A stretch of 51,477 bases of DNA, from the NCBI GenBank assembly GCA_021823345.1, contig JAKAOF010000009.1:1-51477 (forward strand), written 5' to 3'. Each line of letters starts with the position of its first letter. The stretch's first letter is position 1. Source of the DNA: Thermoplasmata archaeon (GTDB lineage: Archaea > Thermoplasmatota > Thermoplasmata > Lutacidiplasmatales > UBA184). The position numbers and the translations under genes were made by a program. Shown here one piece after another: positions 37,069-45,677 of the stretch. The notes below the pieces were generated by a model, which worked only from the letters and a program-made list of their open reading frames with translations, searched no databases and was not told the origin of the DNA.

Positions 37069-38478
37069 ATGCCTCCCAGGATAGCGATCATCGGGGGAGG
37101 GATCGCGGGCCTCTCCGCCGCCTGGGAGCTCCGTCCCCCCGCGGAACGGGGAGCGATCGAAGTGGAACTGTTCGAGGCGTCCGACCGGCTCGGGGGCACC
37201 ATCCACACGGACCGAGGGCTCGGAGGGATACTTGAATGGGGACCGGACTCCTTCCTCGCCCGGAAGCCCGAGGCGGCGACCCTTGCCCGGGAGTTGGGTC
37301 TCGAACCCTCCTTCCTGCCGGTCCACCGGGGAGGCAGCTATCTCTATCTCAAGGGCAAGTACGTTCCCTTTCCTCCCGTGGGACCCACGGGACTTCCCCG
37401 GGACCTTCCTAGTCTCATGCGCTCCCCCATCCTCTCCCCGATGGGAAAGCTCCGCGCGGCGGGCGATCTCCTGCTTCCCCGCTCCCGTGAGGTACGGAGC
37501 GGAAAGGATGTGTCCGTCGGGGACTTCCTCGGACGTCGACTGGGGAGAGCGGTGGTCGACCGGCTCGCGGGTCCGGTCGCGGGAGGGACCCATCTCACCG
37601 ACATCGACCAGTTGAGCGTACGATCCGTCTACCCTGAGCTTCTGCGCCTCGAGGAACAGCATCGGAGCCTCATCCTCGGCCTCCGGGCCGAGGCTCGCCT
37701 CCACCGGCCCGCGCGAGCGGGGAGCCCCGCGCCTTCCCCGTTCCTCACGCTCAAAGGGGGGCTCGAGACCCTGATCGAGGCCCTTGAGAAACAGCTCTCG
37801 CCCGTTCTCCTCCGGAAGAACGCTCCCGTGGATGCGCTCGCCCCTCGTCCGGAGGGAGGGTACCTCCTCCGGCAGGCCGGTTCCCTCCACCCATTCGACG
37901 CGACCATCATCGCCGTCCCGGCCCCGGGGGCCCTGGCGATGCTTTCCCCCGCCTTCGAGGGTCTGCGAACGGTGTTGGCGCGGGTGACCTACGCCCCGAC
38001 CATGGTCGTGGGACTCGCCTTCCGGGAAGTGTGGGACCGCCCGCCTTTCGATCGCGCGGGGATCATGCTTCCCCAGGGTACCTCCTCGATCCTGGCCGGG
38101 GTGTCGTTCCCTACCCGCAAATGGGGGTACGAGGTGCCCGGGGGAGGTACCAGTGTCCGCGCCTACGTGAACAAGCATCGGTACCCGGTGCTCGCGAAGA
38201 GCTCCGACGCGGAGATCGTGGCCCAGGTCCTCCCGGCACTCCGGTCCATGCTCGGGATATCGGAGGAACCCATCTACACCCGAGTGTTCCGCCACCCGGC
38301 GGCGATGCCGGAGTACCGAGTCGGCCACGGGGAACTCGTCACCCGGATCCGGGACGCGGCGGCGCGGTACCCCCGGCTGGCCCTCGCGGGCGCCCTCTAC
38401 GAGGGGGTCGGGATATCCGACTGCATCCGGAGCGGGAGAGCGGCGGCCCGCCGAGCGCGCGACGCGCTCGGACCCTGA
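37069..38478 (+). CDS. hemY: Protoporphyrinogen/coproporphyrinogen oxidase (FAD-dependent, HemY type)
   Basis: IAIIGGGIAGLSAAWELRPP (dinucleotide-binding), DRLGGTIHTDRGLGGILEWGPDSFLARKPEAATLARELGL, LVTRIRDAAARYPRLALAGALYEGVGISDCIRSGRAAA. Confidence 0.92.
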   Translation: MPPRIAIIGGGIAGLSAAWELRPPAERGAIEVELFEASDRLGGTIHTDRGLGGILEWGPDSFLARKPEAATLARELGLEPSFLPVHRGGSYLYLKGKYVPFPPVGPTGLPRDLPSLMRSPILSPMGKLRAAGDLLLPRSREVRSGKDVSVGDFLGRRLGRAVVDRLAGPVAGGTHLTDIDQLSVRSVYPELLRLEEQHRSLILGLRAEARLHRPARAGSPAPSPFLTLKGGLETLIEALEKQLSPVLLRKNAPVDALAPRPEGGYLLRQAGSLHPFDATIIAVPAPGALAMLSPAFEGLRTVLARVTYAPTMVVGLAFREVWDRPPFDRAGIMLPQGTSSILAGVSFPTRKWGYEVPGGGTSVRAYVNKHRYPVLAKSSDAEIVAQVLPALRSMLGISEEPIYTRVFRHPAAMPEYRVGHGELVTRIRDAAARYPRLALAGALYEGVGISDCIRSGRAAARRARDALGP

Positions 38479-38547
38479 AACGCGGCCACCTCCTACTCGA
38501 CCCGCGGACGGTATCGGTCAAATACCCCTCGGCCCCCGATCGAGACC

Positions 38548-38829
38548 ATGACCTCCCGCGAACGTCGGTACATCGGTGCCCACGAGTTGGGACAGTTCGT
38601 CTACTGTCCGCGCGTGTGGTGGTCCGAATCTCAGGGACATCCGGGCGACTTCGAAGGTTCGACCGGTCCTTCGGCGAGGGAGCGCGGCAAGAGGGTTCAC
38701 GCCGAGATGGAGGCCCGTCATGTCCGAGCGCAGTACGCCGCCCGGGCGCCGTATGTCGCGGCGGCGGTCCTCGGGCTGCTCTTGCTCACAGGCATCAGTC
38801 TATGGTGGTTCCACTTGTTCCCCTGGTAG
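38548..38829 (+). CDS. Cas4-like N-terminal fragment (first Fe-S Cys, catalytic His) with C-terminal TM helix
   Basis: YIGAHELGQFVYCPRVWW (Cas4/Dna2-like N-terminal CPR), ERGKRVHAEMEARH (motif-I His), TM APYVAAAVLGLLLLTGISLWWFHLF. Confidence 0.65.
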   Translation: MTSRERRYIGAHELGQFVYCPRVWWSESQGHPGDFEGSTGPSARERGKRVHAEMEARHVRAQYAARAPYVAAAVLGLLLLTGISLWWFHLFPW

Positions 38830-39359
38830 TCCTTCTCCTCCTCGCCGTCGTGGCCTGGGGGATCTACCGGGCCGTTCGTCCACCGCTGAGGACGGCGCGC
38901 GTGGTGGCCGTCGACCGGGTGACCGGCGTCGCATTTCCTTCGGGGAGTTCTTGGCCGCCCCAGGTGCCCGGATACGTTTCCGAGCGCTACGGTCTCTCCG
39001 GACGCCCCGACGAGCTGCGGAGAACCGCGAAAGGGCAGCTCATCCCGGTCGAGATCAAGTCCGGCCATCCGCCGCCCGGGGGTTCGGCCTACCCTTCGCA
39101 CGAGATCCAGGTGCTCGCCTATTGCTTGATCTTGGAGGACCACGGTCAGCCCCCCCCGTACGGCCTCCTCGTGTACGGGGACGGCCGGGAGGTCGTGGTC
39201 CCGTGGACCTCCGAGGCGCGCCGCCGGGTGCTGGAGACGCTCTCCGCCATCCGTCAGCCGTACTCCGGGGCACGGACGCCATCGTTCCCCAAGTGCCGAC
39301 GATGTCCCTACCGGCAGGGGTGTGACGGAGCTCAGAGCGTAGGGGTCGGCGTTCGCTGA
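38802..39359 (+). CDS. Cas4-like PD-(D/E)XK nuclease core with N-terminal TM helix and C-terminal Fe-S cysteines
   Basis: TM VPLVPLVVLLLLAVVAWGIYRAV; GRPDELRRTAKGQLIPVEIKSG (D...ExK), HEIQVLAYCLILED (QxxxY), FPKCRRCPYRQGCD (C-x2-C-x5-C). ATG 38802 lies inside the preceding ORF, -1 frame. Confidence 0.75.
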   Translation: MVVPLVPLVVLLLLAVVAWGIYRAVRPPLRTARVVAVDRVTGVAFPSGSSWPPQVPGYVSERYGLSGRPDELRRTAKGQLIPVEIKSGHPPPGGSAYPSHEIQVLAYCLILEDHGQPPPYGLLVYGDGREVVVPWTSEARRRVLETLSAIRQPYSGARTPSFPKCRRCPYRQGCDGAQSVGVGVR

Positions 39360-39414
39360 TCCCCGCCCGGGCTCCCCGAACGCTTCCTGGTACTGGGCCT
39401 GTCACCCGTTGAGG

Positions 39415-41019
39415 TCAACGGAGACCGCGGACGGACCCATCGGCCTCGAGCTCCATCTGGGAGGACCGCGGCTCGGACGGGAGACCGGGCATCGTCTGGA
39501 TGTTCCCCAAGAGGGCGACGAGATAACCGGCCCCCGCGGCGGGGATGAACCGGCGTGCGGTGACGCGGAATCCGCGCGGCCGGCCGGTCGCCTTCGGATT
39601 ATCCGAGATGGACAGGGCGGTCTTCGCCATGCACACCGGGACGTGCGCCATCTCGGGCCATACCGGCTGCTCAAGCTGGTGCTGCGCCTCGGGGAGGAGG
39701 TCCACCCCATCCCCCCCATAGACCTCCTTCACGATCCGGTCCATCTTCTCGACCACCGGCATCTCCATCGTGTAGGTGGGACGCGCCGTCGAACCTCGGG
39801 TGAGCATCTCCTGGATCCGGTGGGCCAGGTCCTCACATCCCGCGCCGCCCTGGCCGAAGGCGTAGGAATCCGCGGACTGGGCGCCGAGGTCATGGCAGGC
39901 CGCATGGACCTGGGCGGCCTCGGCCGCCGTGTCGTCCGGGAAGCGGTTGAGCGCCACGCAGACATCGAGTCCCAGGTGCTGGAGATTGCGGATGTGATGT
40001 TCCATGTTCTCGAGCCCGCCGGCGAGACCCACCTCGCCCGTCGCGGCGCGGTGCGAGCGGAGGACGGGGAGGCTGGCGATGAGGACCGCCGCGGAGGGAG
40101 AGAACCCACCGAACGGGGAGACGAGGTTCACGAACTTCTCTGCCCCGAGGTCGGTGGCGAAGCCCGCTTCGACCACGGCGACGTCCGCGAGGGACTGGGC
40201 AAGGCGGGTCGAGGTCACCGTCGTGGTCCCGTAGGAGAGGTTCCCAAAGGGTCCCCCGTGCACCAGGATGGGGCCGCCGTCGCTCGACTGGAGCAGGTTC
40301 GGGAAAAGGGCGCGCCGCAGCAGGGCGGTCATCGGCCCCTCCGCCCCGATGGCGCTCGCGGTGACGAGACGGCCCTGCTTGTCCTGGGCCACGAGGATCC
40401 GCCCGAGACGGGCCTGGAGGTCGTGGAAATCGCTCGCCAGGCCGAGGATGGCCGTCACCTCGGAAGCGGGGGTGATGATGAAGCTCCCCCGGCGGGGCGG
40501 ACCGTTCTTGTCCCCGAGGCCGATCTCGATGTCGCGCAGCGCGCGGTCCTCCATGTCGAGCGTCCGGGGCCAGAAGATCTCCTGCGGGTTGATGGAGAGG
40601 GAGTTCCCGTGGTGGAGGACGTTGTCGACGAGGGCGGCAAGGAGATTGTGGGCGTTCGTCACCGCATCGAGATCGCCCGTGAGCCCCAGGTTCGCGTCCA
40701 CGAAGGGCTCGACCGTGGAGCGGCCGCCCCCGGCCCCGCCGCCCTTGATGCCGAACACCGGACCGAGCGAGGGCTGCCGCAGGCACGTGATCGCCCGGAC
40801 CCCGATCCGACGGAGTCCCGATCCAATGCCGATCGAATTGACGGTCTTGCCGACGCCGAAGGCCGTCGGGGTGATGCCCGTGACGAGGACGATCTTCCCC
40901 CGGGGACCGCTACGCGGAGAGACCAGCGAGGTATCGACCTTCCCGATCCAACGGCCATAGGGCTGCCAGGCCTCTTCGGGAAGTTCGAGCTCTTGGGTGA
41001 TCTCCTCGATCCGGCGCAT
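39415..41019 (-). CDS. fhs: Formate--tetrahydrofolate ligase (divergent)
   Basis: LVTGITPTAFGVGKT, LRQPSLGPVFGIKGGGAGGG, AHNLLAALVDN, EAGFATDLGAEKF, MAKTALSISDNP, AGAGYLVALLGNIQTMPGLPSEP. Confidence 0.88.
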   Translation of the reverse strand: MRRIEEITQELELPEEAWQPYGRWIGKVDTSLVSPRSGPRGKIVLVTGITPTAFGVGKTVNSIGIGSGLRRIGVRAITCLRQPSLGPVFGIKGGGAGGGRSTVEPFVDANLGLTGDLDAVTNAHNLLAALVDNVLHHGNSLSINPQEIFWPRTLDMEDRALRDIEIGLGDKNGPPRRGSFIITPASEVTAILGLASDFHDLQARLGRILVAQDKQGRLVTASAIGAEGPMTALLRRALFPNLLQSSDGGPILVHGGPFGNLSYGTTTVTSTRLAQSLADVAVVEAGFATDLGAEKFVNLVSPFGGFSPSAAVLIASLPVLRSHRAATGEVGLAGGLENMEHHIRNLQHLGLDVCVALNRFPDDTAAEAAQVHAACHDLGAQSADSYAFGQGGAGCEDLAHRIQEMLTRGSTARPTYTMEMPVVEKMDRIVKEVYGGDGVDLLPEAQHQLEQPVWPEMAHVPVCMAKTALSISDNPKATGRPRGFRVTARRFIPAAGAGYLVALLGNIQTMPGLPSEPRSSQMELEADGSVRGLR

Positions 41020-41051
41020 GGCCCCGTCTCCGATTCTCGAGGCCCCGCCGC

Positions 41052-41783
41052 TTAAGACGTACTCAGCACGGGCTCGTGGAATTCCCCGGAGACGTCATCC
41101 GCGGCGGCGTGCATGAGCTTGCTCTCGATCCGGGTCATGATCTCCGCCAGGGTCGACTTCGACACGCGGAGCCGGTCGGCCAGCGCGGAGACGCTGGTCT
41201 TCCGGGGAATGTCCCAGTAACCGGAGACGTACGCTTCCCGGAAGACCTGCTGCTGGCGTTCCGTCAGGATCGCCTCCTTCCCCTCCAGCACGCTCGGGTG
41301 CAGTGAGACGATCCGGATGTCCCGGTACTTCTTCCGGGAGACCTCGTAGATCCGTCGCATGTCGTCGGGCGACGCGGTGAAGATCACGTTGTGGGACCCT
41401 TTCTCGATGGTGGCCGGGAGCGTCGGAGGGACGCGCAGTTGCTGGTGGAGGCGGACGACCGGGCAGATCGGGTGGCGGATCCGGCAGGACACGAAGGTCT
41501 CGTCCGACTGGAGCACCTCGACGGAACGGACTCCCGGACATTTGCGCAGTTCCTCCACGCGCTCCGCGAGCGGACCCGGGCCCGTCAGGCGGATGTCCTC
41601 GACCATCTCCGTGTCCGAGATGGGGAGACCGCTCAGCACCTCGATGGAGATGTCCGGATGGACCTCCGTGGAGCGGACGAGACAGCAGGAGTACGAGGGA
41701 AGGGAGAAGGCCATCCGGCACATCATGACCGATTTCGGCGGCTCGCCGTCGATGGGATGAGGGTCCTGGTTCGCAGTTTCCAT
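41052..41783 (-). CDS. HTH-10 (bacterio-opsin activator-like) transcriptional regulator
   Basis: C-terminal LTERQQQVFREAYVSGYWDIPRKTSVSALADRLRVSKSTLAEIMTRIESKLM is a characteristic archaeal HTH-10 region. Confidence 0.85.
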   Translation of the reverse strand: METANQDPHPIDGEPPKSVMMCRMAFSLPSYSCCLVRSTEVHPDISIEVLSGLPISDTEMVEDIRLTGPGPLAERVEELRKCPGVRSVEVLQSDETFVSCRIRHPICPVVRLHQQLRVPPTLPATIEKGSHNVIFTASPDDMRRIYEVSRKKYRDIRIVSLHPSVLEGKEAILTERQQQVFREAYVSGYWDIPRKTSVSALADRLRVSKSTLAEIMTRIESKLMHAAADDVSGEFHEPVLSTS

Positions 41784-41830
41784 CGCCGTCCCTCACCCTT
41801 TCCTATGGGATGGCGGGCGCATAACGCTGC

Positions 41831-42910
41831 TCATCGTTTCCCAAACCCGGAAATGCGTGGCGGGCGCGATGACTTCTTCGACGGCGCCCCCGGGGAGGAG
41901 GACGGGGGCGAAGGGGACCCGCTTGTCGACTCCTTCGCGGCGTTCCATAGCCGCTCCAACTGGGTACGGACGAGGTGGGAGGTGGCGTGTTGGCGGTAGT
42001 CCGAAAGGAGGTGCGTGTTGGCGACGGGATGCACCCACCGTCGGACCTCCTGGGAGATCTTCGAGATGTCGGCCTCCGGGAGAGGGTGACCGAGGTACGG
42101 CTCGGTGAGCTCGTCGAGCACGACGGGCCGCGAACCCACGCCGCTCAGGGCGATGCGGAAATAGTCGAGCCGTTGGTCGGTGGCATGGAGTGCCACGCTC
42201 GCGGCCGCTTCGGGAAAGTCCGGCATTCCCCGTGCCCGGAGCTTGGCGTAGGCGCTCCCAAGATTGGAATGCGGGAGGCCGATCGAAACCAAGATCTCCT
42301 CCGGACCGAGACGATAGGGCTCCCGACCATCCCCGGAGGCAGGGAACAGCGTACCGAGGGGGACCTGACGGCGGCGACGAGGGCCGGCGATCTCGACGAC
42401 CGCCCCCAGCGCCAAGAGGGCGGGAGCGAGGTCCCCGGAATACACCGCGTAACACTTCGCCCCCTTCGGCACGACCTGGCACTCGGTGCCCTGGAACTTG
42501 AGGCAGTAGCCATTGGACTCCCGCCAGAACTGCGATTGATTGTAGAAGATGCACCGGGTGTCCAAGAGGAGGTTCCCTCCCAGCGTGGCGGAGTTCCGGA
42601 TGCTGGGGGAGGCCACGTTGTGCGCGGCCTGGGCGAGCGCCGGAAACCGGGCGGCGAGGATGGGATCTCGCTCGAGCGTCGAGAGCCAGGTCGACGCCCC
42701 CACCACCCCGTGCTCGGGATCGAACGCGCGGAGTTCCGGGACCCCTTCGAGCGAGATGAGGTGCGGAGCGCTCCCCAAGCCCCGGAACAGTCCCGGGAGG
42801 ATGTCGGTGCCTCCGGCGAGGTAGCGGAACTTTCCGGGGAAGTCGTGGGCCAGGTGCAACGCTTCCTGAAGGGAGGTGGGCTCGTGGAGCTCGAAGGATT
42901 CCGCGATCAT
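41831..42910 (-). CDS. hcrB: 4-hydroxybenzoyl-CoA reductase-type beta (FAD plus 4Fe-4S) subunit
   Basis: YLAGGTDILPGL (FAD), SIRNSATLGGNLLLDTRCIFYNQSQFWRESNGYCLKFQGTECQVVPKGAKCYAVYSGDLAPAL with C-x15-C-x7-C-x8-C. Start ATG 42910 inside ORF 41831..43318; 4-bp overlap with upstream gene. Confidence 0.82.
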   Translation of the reverse strand: MIAESFELHEPTSLQEALHLAHDFPGKFRYLAGGTDILPGLFRGLGSAPHLISLEGVPELRAFDPEHGVVGASTWLSTLERDPILAARFPALAQAAHNVASPSIRNSATLGGNLLLDTRCIFYNQSQFWRESNGYCLKFQGTECQVVPKGAKCYAVYSGDLAPALLALGAVVEIAGPRRRRQVPLGTLFPASGDGREPYRLGPEEILVSIGLPHSNLGSAYAKLRARGMPDFPEAAASVALHATDQRLDYFRIALSGVGSRPVVLDELTEPYLGHPLPEADISKISQEVRRWVHPVANTHLLSDYRQHATSHLVRTQLERLWNAAKESTSGSPSPPSSSPGAPSKKSSRPPRISGFGKR

Positions 42911-45225
42911 GATCCTCCGGGGGATGGCGGCTTTTGCAGCCCTCCCTTCCGTTCGCGCTCCCGAAGGGCCCGCCAGACCCGGTCGGGACTCAAGGGAAGC
43001 TCGGTGAACCGGATCCCCACGGCATCGTAGACCGCGTTCGCGACTGCGGGCAGCACGGGCGGGAGGGGTCCCTCGCCGGCCTCCTTGGCCCCGAACGGAC
43101 CTTCGGGATCCGCTTCCCCCACCAGAAGGCACTCGACCTCCGGCATGTCGACGGCCGAGAGGGTGCCGTAGTCCAGGAGGGAACTGTTCATGACCCGGGT
43201 GCCGCGGTAACGCATCTCTTCTCCGAGGAGTTGACCGAGACCCATGTGGATGGAGCCCTCGATCTGTCCCTCGACGAGGAGGGGGTTGATGGGCCGGCCG
43301 CAATCGAACCCCGCCCACACCTTCTCCACATGGATCGCCCCCAGGTCGAGGTCGACCGAGACCTCGGCGATGTAGGCGGCGTAGGAGTACGCGGGCGACG
43401 TCCCGGCCTTGGCGCCCTTGAAGGAACCCCCGATCTTGGGGCTCTCGTAGGAACCGGAGGACTGGAGCGCTCCGCGGTGTTCCATCGCGCGGTGAACGGC
43501 GTCCAAGAACGGGACCTTCACGCCCCCGCCCTCGTCGCTCGCGAGCACCCCGTCGACCGCGCGGAAACTGTCCGGGGAGCGCCCGGAGATCTCTCCGGCC
43601 GCCGTCCGCAGCGTCTCGAGCATGGCCTCCGCGGCCTTCCGTCCGGCATTTCCCATCATGAAGGTCACCCGACTCGAATAGCTGCCGAGATCCACTGGTG
43701 CGGTGTCCGTGTCCGTGGCGGCGACATGGACCTGGCCCGGTTCTAGACCCAGGACCTCGGCGACGATCTGGGTGAGCACCGTGTCCGAGCCCTGTCCGAT
43801 GTCCGAGGCCCCGCTATGGACGGTGACGCCCCCATCCATGTCCAGCTTGAGATGGACGGTCGACTGCGGGAATCGGGGCGTGAAGTGGATCGGGCTGTTC
43901 GAGCCCGAGATGAAGAAGCCGCAGCCGACCCCGATGCCCCGGCCGAGCGGCATCTTGCGGAACTTCGAGCGCCAGCCCGAACGGTCCCGCGCGGCCTCCA
44001 GGCAGCGCACGGCAGAGTTCGAGGTGATCCGGAACTGGTTCACCGTCGTGCTGAAGGGGGCTTGGAAGTTCCGCAGTCGGAGCTCCGTGGGGTCCACCCC
44101 GATCTCCTCGGCCAGCATGTCGAGCGCCACCTCCATCGAATAGCGTGTGTTCACACTCCCATGCGCCCGCATCGCTCCCGAGGTGGGACGATTGGTGTAG
44201 ACCCTTCGGCCCCGGTAGCGGAACGCGGGGACGTCATACGGGCCCACCGAAAGGACCCCGTTGTAGTAGGTGGTCACGGTCCCGAAGGAGCTGGCCGCTC
44301 CGCCGTCGATGAGCGCATCGAGGTCGATGGCCCGCAGATGTCCCTCGGCGTCGGCGGCGATCCTGAGCGTGTTGCGCGTGGGATGGCGCCCGTGGTTGAG
44401 CAGGAAGACCTCTTCCCGGGACAGCACGATCTGGACAGGATGTCCTGTTTCCCGGGAGAGCGCGGCGGCCACCATCTCGTGGGGCATCGGGTCGCCTTTG
44501 CCACCGAAACCGCCGCCCACGGTGGGCTTGACCACCCGGATCTGGTGGGCCGGCAGGTCAAACACCTCGGCGAGCGCCCGGTGCAGATAGTGCGGAACCT
44601 GAGTTGAGGACCAGACCGTCAAACGTCCGTTGGCGCCCCACTCGGCCAGGGTCGCATGGGGTTCGAGCGCGGCGTGGGTGACCCCGGGGAACTTTCCCCG
44701 CACGCTCACGATGTGGGCCGCGCGACGGAATTCCTCCTCGACGTTCCCGAATTCCTGGCGCACCTCCTTCTGGAGGTTGGTCGAGCCTTCGGTCCCCGCA
44801 TGGATCGGCTCCGCCACCGGTCCGGCCGACTCCTCGGGGTCCGCATACTCCGGCAACCGCTCGTATTCGACCTTCACCCGTCGGGCCGCCCGCTCCGCCG
44901 CGACGCGGCTCGTGGCGGCGACCGCCGCGATCCCCTCGCCCCGGTATCGCACCTTGTCGACGGCGAGCATGGTCTCGTCGCGGGTGATCGGCAGCACCCC
45001 GAACCGGCGAGGATAGAGGGACCCGGTGATGATCCCGGCGACACCCGGCTCCTTCATGGCGTCCCAAAGGTCGATCGAAAGGATGCGGGCGTGCGATTCC
45101 CCGGAGCGGGCGATGGCCCCGTGGAGCATGCCTGGGCGGACAAGATCGGCCGCGTAGAGCGCCTTTCCGGTCGCCTTCGCTGGCCCGTCGACGAGCGGCA
45201 CCCGGGCGCCTACCACCTTCGTCAC
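42907..45225 (-). CDS. hcrA: 4-hydroxybenzoyl-CoA reductase-type alpha (molybdopterin) subunit
   Basis: Xanthine oxidase-family large subunit: ATGKALYAADLVRPGMLHGAIARS, AVDKVRYRGEGIAAVAA, VVKPTVGGGFGGKGDPMPHEMVAAALS, PTSGAMRAHGSVNTRYSMEVALDMLAEEIGVDP, SGASDIGQGSDTVLTQIVAEVLG. Confidence 0.82.
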   Translation of the reverse strand: MTKVVGARVPLVDGPAKATGKALYAADLVRPGMLHGAIARSGESHARILSIDLWDAMKEPGVAGIITGSLYPRRFGVLPITRDETMLAVDKVRYRGEGIAAVAATSRVAAERAARRVKVEYERLPEYADPEESAGPVAEPIHAGTEGSTNLQKEVRQEFGNVEEEFRRAAHIVSVRGKFPGVTHAALEPHATLAEWGANGRLTVWSSTQVPHYLHRALAEVFDLPAHQIRVVKPTVGGGFGGKGDPMPHEMVAAALSRETGHPVQIVLSREEVFLLNHGRHPTRNTLRIAADAEGHLRAIDLDALIDGGAASSFGTVTTYYNGVLSVGPYDVPAFRYRGRRVYTNRPTSGAMRAHGSVNTRYSMEVALDMLAEEIGVDPTELRLRNFQAPFSTTVNQFRITSNSAVRCLEAARDRSGWRSKFRKMPLGRGIGVGCGFFISGSNSPIHFTPRFPQSTVHLKLDMDGGVTVHSGASDIGQGSDTVLTQIVAEVLGLEPGQVHVAATDTDTAPVDLGSYSSRVTFMMGNAGRKAAEAMLETLRTAAGEISGRSPDSFRAVDGVLASDEGGGVKVPFLDAVHRAMEHRGALQSSGSYESPKIGGSFKGAKAGTSPAYSYAAYIAEVSVDLDLGAIHVEKVWAGFDCGRPINPLLVEGQIEGSIHMGLGQLLGEEMRYRGTRVMNSSLLDYGTLSAVDMPEVECLLVGEADPEGPFGAKEAGEGPLPPVLPAVANAVYDAVGIRFTELPLSPDRVWRALRERERKGGLQKPPSPGGS

Positions 45226-45677
45226 GGCGTCGGTCCCTCCTCCGCCGCCCGTTCGATGGCCTCGATGATCTTGGCGTATCCGGTGCAGCGGCAGAAGTTT
45301 CCGGAGATCGCCTCCCGGATCTCATCTCGGGTCGGTTTTCCGCGGCGCAGGAGCGCCACGGCGGTGAGGATCATTCCCGGGGCGCAGAACCCGCATTGAA
45401 GGCCCCCGGAGTCGACCAGCGAACGCTGGAGGTGGCTCAACCGTCCTGGAGAAACTCCCTCGATGGTCGTGATCTCCTTTCCCGAGACGCGACGGGCCAG
45501 GGTGAGACATGCATGCCGAGGTTCCCCTTCGACAAGGACCGTGCACGCCCCGCAGGAGCCGTCCTCGCACCCGCGCTTTGTGCCCGTAAGCCCGAACCCC
45601 TCGCGGAGGAGGTCGACCAACAGCCGATCGGCCTCGGGATTGAGGTCGTAGTCCAACCCGTTGACCCGGAACCTCAT
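45222..45677 (-). CDS. hcrC: 4-hydroxybenzoyl-CoA reductase-type gamma (2x 2Fe-2S) subunit
   Basis: GTKRGCEDGSCGACTVLVEGEPRHACL and GGLQCGFCAPGMILTAVALL...ISGNFCRCTGYAKIIEAI. Confidence 0.88.
   Translation of the reverse strand: MRFRVNGLDYDLNPEADRLLVDLLREGFGLTGTKRGCEDGSCGACTVLVEGEPRHACLTLARRVSGKEITTIEGVSPGRLSHLQRSLVDSGGLQCGFCAPGMILTAVALLRRGKPTRDEIREAISGNFCRCTGYAKIIEAIERAAEEGPTP

Noticed and set aside
38548-39359. CRISPR-Cas locus around the Cas4-like genes
   Set aside because: No direct-repeat/spacer array and no cas1, cas2 or effector ORF nearby; treated as a stand-alone nuclease.
41831-45677. Alternative interpretation as aerobic CO dehydrogenase or xanthine dehydrogenase
   Set aside because: The beta subunit contains the four-Cys insertion characteristic of 4-hydroxybenzoyl-CoA reductase; substrate still unproven.
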